A stretch of 64,000 nt of DNA from Micromonospora chokoriensis (GCF_000718555.1 NZ_JOAN01000024.1:62001-126000), one strand, 5' to 3'. Counted from the stretch's first letter, positions 7,510-16,793 are shown. The notes: generated by a model not told the origin, from the letters alone. Translations and numbers: made by a program.

Positions 7510-8462
7510 GCGCGGACACCGTCGAGAAGAGCACGACCCCCACCGTGCCCACCCAACGTGGCGGCCGTCGTAAGCCGCCGCTGAGCGAGAACAAGAAGGC
7601 CGAACGCAAGCTCGGTCTGCTGCTCTGCGCGCCGGCCGCGCTGGTCATGATCCTGGTGACCGCGTACCCGATCATCTACTCGGTCTGGCTGTCGTTGCAG
7701 CGTTTCGACCTGCGCTTCCCGGACCAGCGCGAGTTCATCGGGTTGGACAACTACGTCACCGTGTTGACCAACGAATTCTGGTGGACGGCGTTCGGGGTGA
7801 CCATGCTGATCACGGTGGTCACCGTGGCCGTGGAGCTGGTGCTCGGCATGGGCCTGGCGATCATCATGCATCGCACCCTGGTCGGCCGCGGTCTGGTCCG
7901 GACCTCGGCGCTCATCCCGTACGGGATCGTCACCGTGGTCGCCGCGTTCTCCTGGCGGTACGCGTGGACGCCGGGCACCGGTTACCTGGCCAATCTGTTC
8001 AGCGACGGCGCGCCGCTCACCGAGCGGGCCAGCTCGCTGGCGATCATCATGCTGGCCGAGATCTGGAAGACCACCCCGTTCATGGCGCTGCTGCTGATGG
8101 CCGGGTTGGCGTTGGTGCCGGAGGACCTGCTCAAGGCCGCCTCCACCGACGGTGCGACCGCCTGGCAGAAGTTCACGAAGGTGATGCTGCCGGTGATGAA
8201 GCCGGCGATCCTCGTCGCGTTGCTGTTCCGCACCCTGGACGCGTTCCGGGTCTTCGACAACATCTTCGTGTTGACCGCCGGAGGTAACGAGACGTCCTCG
8301 GTGTCGATGCTCGCCTACAACAACCTGATCCGGGGCCTCAACCTCGGCATCGGTTCGACGATGTCGGTGCTGATCTTCATCACCGTGGCGATCATCGCGT
8401 TCATCTTCGTGAAGCTGTTCGGCACCGCTGCCCCGGGCAGCGACGACTCCGAGAGGCGCTGA
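7506..8462 (+). CDS. Sugar ABC transporter permease 1 (SugA-like)
   Basis: Encodes 318 residues from GTG 7506, overlapping the previous stop by GTGA. Six membrane helices follow a basic cytoplasmic N-terminus. The MalF-type coupling loop is visible as [18 protein letters not shown] followed by [11 protein letters not shown], the EAA motif that contacts the ATPase. The start codon assignment removes a long out-of-frame extension that runs antisense-like through the binding protein gene. It should form a heterodimer with the next permease. Confidence 0.85.
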   Translation: MSADTVEKSTTPTVPTQRGGRRKPPLSENKKAERKLGLLLCAPAALVMILVTAYPIIYSVWLSLQRFDLRFPDQREFIGLDNYVTVLTNEFWWTAFGVTMLITVVTVAVELVLGMGLAIIMHRTLVGRGLVRTSALIPYGIVTVVAAFSWRYAWTPGTGYLANLFSDGAPLTERASSLAIIMLAEIWKTTPFMALLLMAGLALVPEDLLKAASTDGATAWQKFTKVMLPVMKPAILVALLFRTLDAFRVFDNIFVLTAGGNETSSVSMLAYNNLIRGLNLGIGSTMSVLIFITVAIIAFIFVKLFGTAAPGSDDSERR

Positions 8463-8463
8463 C

Positions 8464-9300
8464 ATGGCTGTCGAAACCACGACCAGGGCAAAGCTGCGCT
8501 GGGGTCTGCTCGACGTCCTCGTGGTCGTCTTCGCGCTCATCCCGGTGCTGTGGATCGCGTCGCTGTCGTTCAAGACGCCGGCCACCCTCACCGACGGGAA
8601 CTTCATCCCCCGGGAGTGGACGCTTGACAACTACAAGACGATCTTCGACACCGATCAGTTCGTCCGAGCGCTGATCAACTCGATCGGCATCGCGCTGATC
8701 GCCACGCTGATCGCGGTGGTGCTCGGCGCGATGGCCGCGTACGCGATCAGTCGGCTGGACTTCCCCGGCAAGAAGCTGCTGGTCGGCGTCTCCCTGCTGA
8801 TCGCGATGTTCCCGCAGGTGTCACTGGTGTCGCCGTTGTTCGAGATCGAGCGTCAGCTCAAGATCTTCGACACCTGGCCCGGCCTGATCCTGCCGTACAT
8901 CACCTTCGCGCTGCCGCTGGCGATCTACACGCTGTCGGCGTTCTTCAAGCAGATCCCCTGGGATTTGGAGAAGGCGGCGAAGATGGACGGCGCCACCCAG
9001 GGGCAGGCGTTCCGGCGGGTCATCGCCCCGCTGGCCGCGCCGGGGTTGTTCACCACGGCGATCCTGGTCTTCATCTTCTGCTGGAACGACTTCCTCTTCG
9101 CCATCACGCTGACCTCCACCGAACGCGCTCGTACGGTGCCGGTCGCCCTGTCGTTCTTCACCGGCGAGTCGCAGTTCGAGGATCCCACCGGGGCGATCTG
9201 CGCCGCCGCCGTGGTGATCACCGTGCCGATCATCCTGTTCGTCCTCTTCTTCCAGCGTCGCATCGTGTCCGGTCTGACCTCCGGCGCAGTCAAGGGATAG
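8464..9300 (+). CDS. Sugar ABC transporter permease 2 (SugB-like)
   Basis: Encodes 278 residues, starting one base after the previous stop. It is a MalG-type permease with six helices and the EAA loop [19 protein letters not shown]. The Pro-rich [11 protein letters not shown] and [14 protein letters not shown] segments are typical of carbohydrate uptake permeases. It pairs with the upstream permease in the membrane to form the sugar channel. Confidence 0.85.
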   Translation: MAVETTTRAKLRWGLLDVLVVVFALIPVLWIASLSFKTPATLTDGNFIPREWTLDNYKTIFDTDQFVRALINSIGIALIATLIAVVLGAMAAYAISRLDFPGKKLLVGVSLLIAMFPQVSLVSPLFEIERQLKIFDTWPGLILPYITFALPLAIYTLSAFFKQIPWDLEKAAKMDGATQGQAFRRVIAPLAAPGLFTTAILVFIFCWNDFLFAITLTSTERARTVPVALSFFTGESQFEDPTGAICAAAVVITVPIILFVLFFQRRIVSGLTSGAVKG

Positions 9301-9310
9301 GTGAGTAGTC

Positions 9311-10519
9311 ATGGCTGACATCGTGCTGGACAAGGTGAGCAAGAGCTTCCCGGACGGGACCGTCGCCGTGCAGGACGTCGACCTGGAGATCGCCGACGGC
9401 GAGTTCGTGATCCTGGTCGGGCCCTCCGGCTGTGGAAAGTCCACCACTCTCAACATGATCGCCGGGCTGGAGGACATCAGCTCCGGTGAGCTGCGCATCG
9501 CCGGGCAGCGGGTCAACGACAAGGCTCCCCGGGACCGGGACATCGCGATGGTGTTCCAGTCGTACGCGCTGTACCCGAACATGACCGTGCGGGAGAACAT
9601 GGCGTTCCCGCTGCGGTTGGCCAAACTCGACAAGGAGACCATCAACCGGAAGGTCGACGAGGCGGCGAAGGTGCTGGAGCTGACCTCGCTGCTGGACCGC
9701 AAGCCGGCCAACCTCTCCGGTGGGCAGCGCCAGCGGGTGGCGATGGGCCGGGCGATCGTCCGCCAGCCGAAGGCGTTCCTGATGGACGAGCCGCTGTCCA
9801 ACCTCGACGCCAAGCTGCGGGTGCAGATGCGCACGGTGGTGTCCCGGTTGCAGAAGCAGCTCGGCACCACCACCGTCTATGTCACCCACGACCAGACCGA
9901 GGCGATGACCCTCGGCGACCGCGTGGTGATCATGCGCGGGGGTGCGGTGCAGCAGGTTGGGCCACCGCAGGAGCTGTACGACCACCCGCGCAACCTCTTC
10001 GTGGCCGGGTTCATCGGCTCCCCGTCGATGAACTTCCTGCACGCCGCCGTGCAGGACGGCGGGCTGCACACCGCCCTCGGTGAGGTGCCGCTCGGTGACC
10101 GGGTCCGCCGGGAGTTGGAGTCCGCCGACGCGCCCCGCGAGCTGATCCTCGGCATCCGGCCCGAGCACTTCGAGGACGCCGAGCTTGTCGACGACGACAC
10201 CCGTCGGCGGGGCATGGAGTTCGAGGCGCCGGTGGACATCGTCGAGTCGATGGGCTCGGACAAGTACGTCTACTTCACGGTCGAGGGTGAGAAGGCCAGC
10301 GCCGCCGAGTTGGAGGAGTTGGCCGCCGACGCGGGCGCCGCCGACTTCGCCGGTGCCGGCGGCAACCTGGTGACCCGGCTCTCCGCCGAGTCCACGGTCG
10401 CCGAGGGGCAGACCCGGCGGGTCTGGTTCAACCTGGAGAAGATCCACCTGTTCGACCCGGGCACCGGCCGCAACCTGACCCTGCACGAGGGTCGGGCCGC
10501 CGGCGCGCTCGCCGACTGA
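9311..10519 (+). CDS. Sugar ABC transporter ATPase (SugC/MsmK/UgpC type)
   Basis: Encodes 402 residues. Walker A is GPSGCGKST (about residues 37-45), Q-loop MVFQSYALYPN, signature LSGGQRQR, Walker B AFLMDEPLSNLDAK and H-loop VTHDQ. The C-terminal third is the TOBE-type regulatory region found in CUT1 sugar importers. It carries an unusual Ala/Glu-rich insertion (ASAAELEELAADAGAADFAGAGG). It energises the two permeases. The operon ends at a hairpin (10529-10607). Confidence 0.9.
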   Translation: MADIVLDKVSKSFPDGTVAVQDVDLEIADGEFVILVGPSGCGKSTTLNMIAGLEDISSGELRIAGQRVNDKAPRDRDIAMVFQSYALYPNMTVRENMAFPLRLAKLDKETINRKVDEAAKVLELTSLLDRKPANLSGGQRQRVAMGRAIVRQPKAFLMDEPLSNLDAKLRVQMRTVVSRLQKQLGTTTVYVTHDQTEAMTLGDRVVIMRGGAVQQVGPPQELYDHPRNLFVAGFIGSPSMNFLHAAVQDGGLHTALGEVPLGDRVRRELESADAPRELILGIRPEHFEDAELVDDDTRRRGMEFEAPVDIVESMGSDKYVYFTVEGEKASAAELEELAADAGAADFAGAGGNLVTRLSAESTVAEGQTRRVWFNLEKIHLFDPGTGRNLTLHEGRAAGALAD

Positions 10520-10528
10520 CGGCCAGCT

Positions 10529-10607
10529 CGCGCCGATCTTGCATTTTCGGTTGCCGCTATAGGTGGAATATCCCTTGTTTCGGGACAGAAAGTGCAAGAT
10601 CGGCGCG
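10529..10607. terminator. GATC-bounded hairpin between convergent genes
   Basis: Twenty-base arms (10529-10548 and 10588-10607) pair with one mismatch or G-T wobble around a 39-nt loop. The left arm starts CGCGCCGATCTTGCA. The element sits between the convergent ATPase gene and the AlkZ-like gene and could end transcription from both sides. It has no T-tract. It belongs to the set of GATC-containing intergenic palindromes. Confidence 0.6.
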
Positions 10608-10611
10608 GCGG

Positions 10612-11721
10612 TTAGGTTAGCCAGTCGACGCGGGCCGGCAGCCCGAGGAAGTCGGCGTAGCGGCCGAGGGCCTGCTCCACCCGGGCTCGTACGGCTACGT
10701 CTAGCGTTGTGACCGGCTGGATCGTCACGGTGACCGCGGTGCGGCCGATCTTGCGCTTCCACACGCCCACCACCCGACCGGCGCGGACCACGGTGGCCTG
10801 GAAGATGCCGTTGTTGCCCGGCACCACGGCCGCCTGGTGGGCGGGATCGAGCATCAACGTGCGATCCCGGAAGCCGAGCAGGTACTCGTCGAAGCCGGGC
10901 AGCGCCAGCACGTCGTCCGGCGAGGTGCGCGGCGCGTCGGCCAGCGCCGCGTCGACGTACATCGGCTCGCCGTCGACCCGTACCGTGCTCAGCGCGTCGG
11001 CGGTGGCGGCCAGGCCGCGCCGGGCGTCGGTCAGGGTAAGGCCGCTCCACCCGGCGAACTCGCGGTCGGTGACCGGGCCGTGCCCGCGCACGTAGCGGTG
11101 GGCGAGCAGGGCCAGCGCCTCGTCCCGCTCCAGCCGGCGAGGATCGGGCGCCCACTCGTCGAGCAGGGCGAAGGTCTGCTCGGTGCCGACGTTCGGCGCC
11201 ACGCAGGTCACGCCACGGACGCTGGCGAACCACAGCAGGTGGTAACCACGCTGCCCATCGGTGCTCAGACCCGCGTCGCGCAGGGTGGCCAGGCACTGCG
11301 CGCGGGTCAGCCGGCCGCCGCCGACCAAGGCGGCGCCGAGGACATCCACGGCCCGGTCGGCGTCGGCCTCGGTGAGCCCCAGCTGCGCCCGCCGGGTCGC
11401 CGCGCCGGCCAGCGATCGTACGCCGGTCAGCGCCAACATCCAGCGCGCGTCGGCGGGCGGGACGAGGTGCACGGTGCCGCGCATCGGCCAGGTGCGCAGC
11501 GCGTCGCGCCGCTCCAACGCCGCCTGCACGTCGGCCATCGTCTGACCGGGGAGCCGGGCGCCCAGCGACCACAACCCGCTGGCCAGGTCCTGTGCCTGCA
11601 TGGCACCGAACCACTCGACGACTTCGGCGACGGTGCCGGGTCGGGCGCTGGGATGTGGACGCAGCAGCAGGCTGGTCATCCGCAGCGCCAACGCGTCGGC
11701 CGCGCTGAGGTCTGCAGGCAT
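10612..11721 (-). CDS. AlkZ-like winged-helix DNA-binding protein (HTH_42)
   Basis: Encodes 369 residues. The protein matches the HTH_42 superfamily, to which the AlkZ/AlkX DNA glycosylases belong: MRGTVHLVPPADARWML, GLSTDGQRGYHLLWFASVRG, PGFDEYLLGFRDRTLM and a C-terminal part KRKIGRTAVTV. Near the start, GAMQAQDLASGLWSLGARL carries the Q-x-Q motif used by AlkZ as its catalytic element. AlkZ-type enzymes unhook interstrand crosslinks or remove bulky alkylated bases, often as self-resistance in antibiotic producers. Whether this copy has that activity is not shown by the sequence. Confidence 0.7.
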   Translation of the reverse strand: MPADLSAADALALRMTSLLLRPHPSARPGTVAEVVEWFGAMQAQDLASGLWSLGARLPGQTMADVQAALERRDALRTWPMRGTVHLVPPADARWMLALTGVRSLAGAATRRAQLGLTEADADRAVDVLGAALVGGGRLTRAQCLATLRDAGLSTDGQRGYHLLWFASVRGVTCVAPNVGTEQTFALLDEWAPDPRRLERDEALALLAHRYVRGHGPVTDREFAGWSGLTLTDARRGLAATADALSTVRVDGEPMYVDAALADAPRTSPDDVLALPGFDEYLLGFRDRTLMLDPAHQAAVVPGNNGIFQATVVRAGRVVGVWKRKIGRTAVTVTIQPVTTLDVAVRARVEQALGRYADFLGLPARVDWLT

Positions 11722-11861
11722 CAGGGCGTTCCCTTCGGTGGCCGGGCGGCCAGCCTAGAACCGAGCACCGACACTCCTGCCGACGGGAGGCGTAACGGCC
11801 CTCGTCGGGGGAAAGCGGCTGGCCGCAAGTGCGCGCGCCGCGCGTACGGGAAGGAAGTCTC

Positions 11862-12254
11862 ATGACTGCCGCAAGCGAGCCGGCCCGGGGTGCCGGCGTA
11901 CCGGCCGGGTCCCGCAGCCATCGGGGGGACGCCCGCGCGAAGACGAGCGCCGCAGCGACCTTCGCCCTGGTGTTCGGAGTGGCCGGTCTGTTCAGCGTGT
12001 TGACGGCGATCCTCGCCTGGCTGGGGCTGGTGCTCGGCATCATCGGGATCATCCTCGGCATCGTCGGCCTCAAGATGGCGCGCCGACCCGGGGTAACCGG
12101 TCGTGGCGTGTCGATCGGTGGCCTGGTGCTCAGCATCCTGGCCGTGCTGCTCGGCCTCGGTCTGGCCGCCGGAATCACCACGTTCGTCAACAACGACAGC
12201 GCGGTGGATCGCCTCCAGACCCAGGTGGACAAGCTGCGCGACAAGCTCGACTGA
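11862..12254 (+). CDS. DUF4190-type small membrane protein
   Basis: Encodes about 130 residues from ATG 11862, which follows GGAAGGAAG. Two membrane segments carry the DUF4190 pattern (FALVFGVAGLFSVL, WLGLVLGIIGIILGIVGLKMARR, then SIGGLVLSILAVLLGLG), ending in a charged coiled-coil-like tail (DRLQTQVDKLRDKLD). These proteins are common in actinobacteria; function unknown. It is divergent from the AlkZ-like gene. Confidence 0.7.
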   Translation: MTAASEPARGAGVPAGSRSHRGDARAKTSAAATFALVFGVAGLFSVLTAILAWLGLVLGIIGIILGIVGLKMARRPGVTGRGVSIGGLVLSILAVLLGLGLAAGITTFVNNDSAVDRLQTQVDKLRDKLD

Positions 12255-12292
12255 CCCCCCCGGTCGCCACTCGGCTCGGCGGGCGGTCCCCT

Positions 12293-12332
12293 GATCGCGC
12301 TACGCCGGCGCCATCGCCGGCGGAGCGCGATC
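12293..12332. terminator. Strong GATC-bounded hairpin after DUF4190 gene
   Basis: Arms 12293-12310 and 12315-12332 pair over 18 bases with one mismatch and a 4-base loop; the left arm begins GATCGCGCT. It lies 38 bp after the DUF4190 stop and is the likely terminator. The remaining 215 bp up to wrbA show no gene and presumably hold its promoter. Confidence 0.65.
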
Positions 12333-12549
12333 CCCCGTTCAGGTGCCCGGTGCGGGGCGGCGGCGTGATCCCGCCGGCACCGATGGCATCAGGATCGCCG
12401 TCCGCGCGGGGCGTCGGGCCGTAACGACCGGGAAGTTGCGGAAAACTTGAGCCGGCGGATCGGTCTCTGGGAGCGCCTGGGCCGGTCGTTAGAGCGCGCC
12501 GGCAGCGGGTAGTCGCGGGAGCTGATCCGAGACGAGAAGGGACACCCTG

Positions 12550-13167
12550 ATGGCTGCCCAGACCAAGGTAGCGGTGATCTACTACAGCGCCACCGGCACG
12601 ACCTACCAGATGGCGCAGGCCGTGTGCGAGGCCGCTGGGGATGCCGGCGCCGAGGTGCGTCTGCGCAAGGTGCGCGAGTTGGCGCCGGACGAGGCGATCC
12701 GCTCCAACTCCGGTTGGCACGCGCACCACATGGAGACCCAGGATGTGCCCGAGGCGATGCTCGACGACCTCGCCTGGGCCGACGTGGTGATCTTCGGTGC
12801 GCCGACCCGGTACGGCATGATCGCCGCCCAGCTGAAGCAGTTCATCGACACCTCCGGCCCGCTCTGGTCGCAGGGCGCACTTGTCGACAAGGTCTACGCC
12901 GCCTTCACCTCGACGGGCACCTCGCACGGGGGGCAGGAGACCACGCTGACTTCGCTCTTCAACGTCTTCTACCACTGGGGCGGTGTCGTGGTTACCCCCG
13001 GTTACACCGACACCAGCCAGTTCATCGCCGGAAACCCGTACGGCGCCTCGCACACCAGCAACAACGGGGAGATCGCCCCGGACGCCGTGGCGCTCGGGGC
13101 CTGCGCGCTCACCGCCCGTCGTGCGGTGTTGATGGGGGCCGCGCTGAAGGCGGGGTTGGCCGGCTGA
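12550..13167 (+). CDS. wrbA: NAD(P)H:quinone oxidoreductase, WrbA type
   Basis: Encodes 205 residues. The flavodoxin-like FMN site is VIYYSATGTTYQMA; WrbA features follow: FGAPTRYGMIAAQLKQFID, FTSTGTSHGGQETTL and GASHTSNNGE. WrbA is a cytoplasmic tetramer that reduces quinones by two electrons and limits redox cycling. AAGGGA precedes the ATG. It ends at a bidirectional hairpin facing the anthranilate synthase gene. Confidence 0.9.
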   Translation: MAAQTKVAVIYYSATGTTYQMAQAVCEAAGDAGAEVRLRKVRELAPDEAIRSNSGWHAHHMETQDVPEAMLDDLAWADVVIFGAPTRYGMIAAQLKQFIDTSGPLWSQGALVDKVYAAFTSTGTSHGGQETTLTSLFNVFYHWGGVVVTPGYTDTSQFIAGNPYGASHTSNNGEIAPDAVALGACALTARRAVLMGAALKAGLAG

Positions 13168-13171
13168 CCGG

Positions 13172-13220
13172 CGACCGGTGACGCGGGCGGGGGCTCTCGG
13201 CCCGTCCGCGCCACCGGTCG
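13172..13220. terminator. Bidirectional hairpin between wrbA and trpE-type gene
   Basis: Twenty-base arms (13172-13191 and 13201-13220) match with two mismatches around a 9-base loop. The hairpin lies between two convergent genes, wrbA ending at 13167 and the synthase gene ending at 13250, and can serve both. Confidence 0.6.
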
Positions 13221-13249
13221 ATCCAAGCCCTACCCCCGAGCCAGGGCGA

Positions 13250-15172
13250 CTATGCACCGCCGCGCGCCGCGGACAGCTCGTCGGGGTGAGACGCCGGCAG
13301 CAGATCGGTCAACAGCTCGGTCAGCACGGCGAGCCCGTCCGGGCTGAGCACCGACTCCGGGTGGAACTGCACCCCGGCGAAGCCGCGCCCACGCAGGGCG
13401 TGCACGGCGCCGTCGCCCGGGTCCCGGGCCAGCTCCACCGGCCCGTACGCGGTGGCCAGCCGGTCGGCTTCGCCGAGGGCGGTGAACGTCGAGTAGAAGC
13501 CGACCCGGCGGGCCCGGCCGAACACCGACACCTCCCGCTGCAACCCCTGATAGGGCGCCTCCCGGCGGTGCAGCGCCAGCCCCAGCAGCCCGGCCAGCAC
13601 CTGATGGCCGAGGCAGACCGCGAGGGTGGGGCGGCCGGTCGCCAGCAGCCCGGTCAGCAGCTCCCGCAGCGCCACCATCTTCGGCTCGTCCACGCGGCGC
13701 GGGTCACCCGGGCCGGGACCGGCCACCACCAGGTCGTAGTCGTCGACGGGGCCGTCCTCCTGCCACGGCCGGGTGGTCACCGCGAGACCCAACGCGCTCA
13801 GTTGGTGGGCCAGCATCCCGGTGAAGGTGTCCTCGGCGTCCACGATCAACACCCGGCGGCCGACCAGCCCGGGCAGTCCAGGCGCGTGCGGTGCCCGCTG
13901 GTCCAGCCAGAACCGCGCCAGCGGTGCGTTGCGCGCGGCCAGCGCCTCGCGTACCGCAGGGTCGTCGGCCAGCCGCGTGATCGGCCCGCCCTCGCCGACG
14001 GACGCCGCCGGGCCGAGGCCGAGCGCGGCCAGCACACCGGCGGCCTTGGCGTGGGTCTCGGCCACCTCGCCGGCCGCCGTCGAGTGTCGGACCAGGGTCG
14101 CGCCGACCGGCACCCGCAGTTGTCCGGTGGGGGAGATCTCGGCGGTCCGGATCAGGATCGGGGCATCGAGCGTCTGCCGGCCGGCCTCGTCGTGGCCGAG
14201 CAGCGCCAGCACGCCGGCGTAGTAGCCCCGGCCCCGGTGCTCGTGCCGGGCGATCACCCGGCAGGCGTTCTCGATCGGGCTGCCCGTCACGGTGGGGGCG
14301 AACATCGTCTCGCGCAGCACCTCCCGCACGTCGCGGGTGCCCCGCCCGGCGAGCAGGTACTCGGTGTGCGCCAGGTGTGACATCTCCTTCAGGTACGGCC
14401 CGATCACCTGCCCGCCGTGCTCGGCGACGGTGGCCATCATCTTCAGCTCCTCGTCGAGCACCATGTACAGCTCCTCGACCTCCTTCGGGTCGGCGAGGAA
14501 GCGCAGCAGGGCCGCCCGGTCCGCGACGCCACCGGGGCAGCGGAAGGTGCCGCTGATCGGGTTCATCATCACCAGTCCGTCCTCGACGCTTACGTGCCGC
14601 TCCGGGCTGGCGCCGACAAGCGTCCGCGCGCCGGTGTGCACCACGAACGTCCAGTACGCGCCGCGCTCGGCGATGAGCAGCCGGCGCAGCGCGGCCAGTG
14701 CGGCCCCCACCGGCGGGCCCTGCACGGTGGCGTGCAGGGCCCGGTGGATGACGAAGTTTGCGCCCTCGCCCCGACCGATCTCCTCGGACAGCACCCGCTG
14801 GACGGTTCGCGCGTACTCCTCGTCGCTGACGTCGAAGCCGACGTCAATGGTGTGGACCGGCTCGTCGGGCAGCGCGGCGAGGACGTCGGCCAGCGTGATC
14901 CGCTGGTGCTCGCGGACCTGAAGGAACTCCAGCGGGGCACCGTCGTCGACGCAGGCGAAGCCGCGCTCGGTGATCTGCCGGAACGGCACCAGGGCCAGCG
15001 CCTGTGACCCGGGCGGGCCCGGCGGCAGCGGAATGTCGGTGAGCCCCTCGACGGTGTCGACCGGGCCGGTGAAGAGGTCCAGTTCGTCCGCGCCGTCGCG
15101 GCGCAGCAGCGCGAAGGGGCCGGGGTCGACGCCGTGGGCGACGGCGGCGAGCAGGTCGGTCAGGTGGGTCAT
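13250..15172 (-). CDS. Fused anthranilate synthase (TrpE-TrpG), PhzE-like
   Basis: Encodes 640 residues. The N-terminal part (to about 440) is the chorismate-using TrpE domain (NFVIHRALHATV, SPERHVSVEDG, NPISGTFRCPGG, FAPTVTGSPIENACRVI). The C-terminal part is a class I glutamine amidotransferase, with nucleophile Cys in AVCLGHQVL and the His/Glu pair in FHPESV. It makes anthranilate, or in PhzE-type enzymes aminodeoxyisochorismate, from chorismate and Gln. Length and fusion fit both PhzE and the fused Streptomyces TrpE(G). No phenazine genes are nearby, and a Trp leader peptide precedes it, so tryptophan supply is the better guess. It is not in a trp operon. Confidence 0.85.
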   Translation of the reverse strand: MTHLTDLLAAVAHGVDPGPFALLRRDGADELDLFTGPVDTVEGLTDIPLPPGPPGSQALALVPFRQITERGFACVDDGAPLEFLQVREHQRITLADVLAALPDEPVHTIDVGFDVSDEEYARTVQRVLSEEIGRGEGANFVIHRALHATVQGPPVGAALAALRRLLIAERGAYWTFVVHTGARTLVGASPERHVSVEDGLVMMNPISGTFRCPGGVADRAALLRFLADPKEVEELYMVLDEELKMMATVAEHGGQVIGPYLKEMSHLAHTEYLLAGRGTRDVREVLRETMFAPTVTGSPIENACRVIARHEHRGRGYYAGVLALLGHDEAGRQTLDAPILIRTAEISPTGQLRVPVGATLVRHSTAAGEVAETHAKAAGVLAALGLGPAASVGEGGPITRLADDPAVREALAARNAPLARFWLDQRAPHAPGLPGLVGRRVLIVDAEDTFTGMLAHQLSALGLAVTTRPWQEDGPVDDYDLVVAGPGPGDPRRVDEPKMVALRELLTGLLATGRPTLAVCLGHQVLAGLLGLALHRREAPYQGLQREVSVFGRARRVGFYSTFTALGEADRLATAYGPVELARDPGDGAVHALRGRGFAGVQFHPESVLSPDGLAVLTELLTDLLPASHPDELSAARGGA

Positions 15173-15301
15173 CGGGTGTCTCCGTCATGCCGGGCGCCGC
15201 CGTCAGGGCGGTCATCCTGGGCCGGGAGATCCGGCGACCGCCTCGATGGCGGCCGCGTGGATGGAGCTACGCGCGGGAGATGGCCGCCGGGTCGGCGGGC
15301 C
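15173..15301 (-). promoter_or_regulatory. Probable trp attenuator between leader peptide and synthase gene
   Basis: Read on the minus strand, a chain of mutually exclusive stems is visible: A 15293-15301 with B 15282-15289; B with C 15248-15254; C with D 15236-15242; D with E 15206-15213 (seven perfect pairs); E with F 15195-15202. Segment A overlaps the tandem Trp codons of the leader peptide. Stalling there would favour B:C and D:E and free F, which lies close to the ribosome site. No T-tract is present, so control may be on translation or by Rho rather than intrinsic termination. The pairing was found by eye. Confidence 0.5.
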
Positions 15302-15326
15302 ACCAACTGGTCAGGTGCGCGAGCAT
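15267..15326 (-). CDS. Trp-rich leader peptide
   Basis: A 19-residue frame, MLAHLTSWWPADPAAISRA, starts at ATG 15326 and ends at TAG 15267-15269. Two adjacent Trp codons (15300-15305) lie at its centre. Trp is rare in such short frames, and a Trp-rich leader of the same kind precedes trpE genes in Streptomyces. The frame lies 95 bp upstream of the synthase start, on the same strand. It is the sensor of an attenuation system, as inferred from position and content. Confidence 0.7.
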   Translation of the reverse strand: MLAHLTSWWPADPAAISRA

Positions 15327-15380
15327 GTGATCCACCCTACGCGCCCGTGGCCCGGCTGACACCGGGTAACTTGACCGGCG

Positions 15381-16793
15381 ATGAACATTCTCGCGCTGGA
15401 CCTGGGCACCTCATCGGTACGTGGGCTGGTGCTGGACGCGGACACCCGGCCGCTGCCCGGTGCCCTGGCCCGTCGCAAGGTCGATCTCGCCATCGGCGAC
15501 GACGGCACCGGCACGCTGTCCGGTCGGGACTATCTGGCGAGCCTGGTCGAGTGCCTGGACGAGCTGGCCGATGCGGGGCATCTGCACGAGGTCGACCTGG
15601 TGGCGGTCTCCGCCCAGTGGCACTCGGTGCTCCCGCTGGACCGCGAGGGCACCCCGATGGGCCCGGTGATCACCTGGCTGGACACCCGGCCCGCCCCGGT
15701 CGGCGGCACCGCCGGGCCGGCCGACCCGGACGGCTTCCACCAGCGCACCGGCTGTTGGTGGCACCGTTCGTACTGGTCGATGCGGCTGCCCTGGTTGCGC
15801 GAGCACTCCGGAGCCCCGATCGCCCGATTCGTCGGCCTGCCCGAGTACGTGCTGGGTGAGCTGCTCGACACGGCGCCCATGTCGATCTCCCAGGCCTCCG
15901 GGACCGGTCTGTTGGACCTGGGCACCCTGCGGTGGGACGAGGAGGCGTTGACGCTGGCCGGGGCACGACCCCAGGACCTGCCGCCCCTCGCCGAGCTGGA
16001 TTGGCACGGCCGGCTCCGGGTCGACCTGGCCCGTCGGTGGCCGCAGTTGGCGCAGGCCCGGTGGTCACCGCCGGTGGGCGACGGTGGGGCGTCGAACGTC
16101 GGCTCAGGCTGCGTCGACCCGAGCCGGGCCGCCGTCACCGTGGGCACCTCGGCGGCCGTACGGCTGATGCAGCGGATCCCGGCCGGCGAACCGATGCCCC
16201 GCCTCCCCGAACGGCTGTGGCGTTACCGGGTCGACCACGACCACGTGGTGACCGGGGCCGCGTACGCCAACGGGGGCAACCTGTTCGCCTGGGCGAACCG
16301 GGAGCTGCGGTTGCCAAGCGGCGCCGAGTTGGACAAGGCGCTGGCCCTGCTGCCCCCGGGCGGCGGCCGCCCGGCGAACCCCCGCTTCGGTGGCGACCGG
16401 GCGCCCGGCCTGGCACCGGCGGGCAGCGGTCAGCTGAGCGGCCTCAGCTTCAGCACCACCTCGGTCGACATCCTGGCCGGGCTGATGCAGGGGCTGTGTG
16501 AGCTGGTCGCCGAGGATCTCGGGGTGTTGGAGTCCACAATCGACAAGCCGGTCGGTGTGGTGCTGGGCGGCGGCGCGGTGGCCGCCTCGGCGTGGTGGCG
16601 GCAGGCCTTCGCCACCGCGCTCGCACCGCGACCGGTGTCGCATCAGCGCAACGCGGAAATCGGCGCCACCGGTGCCGCGTTGGTGGCGCTGGGGCGGTTC
16701 GAAGCGGCGAACGAGCTCGCCGACATCAGCCGGACGGACGAGCTGGTTTTGCCGACCACGGCAGGACGTTCGCACCCGCAGTATTCTTCCTGA
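15381..16793 (+). CDS. FGGY-family carbohydrate kinase (gluconokinase-like)
   Basis: Encodes 470 residues from ATG 15381. The ATPase fold of the FGGY family is clear: ALDLGTSSVRGLVLD at the start, VSAQWHSVLPLD, WLDTRP, then AVTVGTSAAVRLM and GVVLGGGAVAASAWWRQ near the end. Such kinases phosphorylate gluconate, xylulose, glycerol or related sugars in the cytoplasm. The GCWWHRSYW stretch and the GAAYANGGNLFAW segment favour gluconokinase-like members, but the substrate is not fixed. It is divergent from the Trp leader. Confidence 0.75.
   Translation: MNILALDLGTSSVRGLVLDADTRPLPGALARRKVDLAIGDDGTGTLSGRDYLASLVECLDELADAGHLHEVDLVAVSAQWHSVLPLDREGTPMGPVITWLDTRPAPVGGTAGPADPDGFHQRTGCWWHRSYWSMRLPWLREHSGAPIARFVGLPEYVLGELLDTAPMSISQASGTGLLDLGTLRWDEEALTLAGARPQDLPPLAELDWHGRLRVDLARRWPQLAQARWSPPVGDGGASNVGSGCVDPSRAAVTVGTSAAVRLMQRIPAGEPMPRLPERLWRYRVDHDHVVTGAAYANGGNLFAWANRELRLPSGAELDKALALLPPGGGRPANPRFGGDRAPGLAPAGSGQLSGLSFSTTSVDILAGLMQGLCELVAEDLGVLESTIDKPVGVVLGGGAVAASAWWRQAFATALAPRPVSHQRNAEIGATGAALVALGRFEAANELADISRTDELVLPTTAGRSHPQYSS

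Noticed and set aside
9290..12244. A 984-residue minus-strand open frame running under the ABC transporter and AlkZ-like genes
   Set aside because: It is antisense to a well-supported ATPase and permease and has Arg/Pro/Gly-rich, non-protein-like composition typical of GC-rich shadow frames.
13250..15172. Anthranilate synthase as the first gene of a phenazine cluster (PhzE)
   Set aside because: No other phz genes are nearby, and a Trp leader peptide precedes it, pointing to tryptophan supply.
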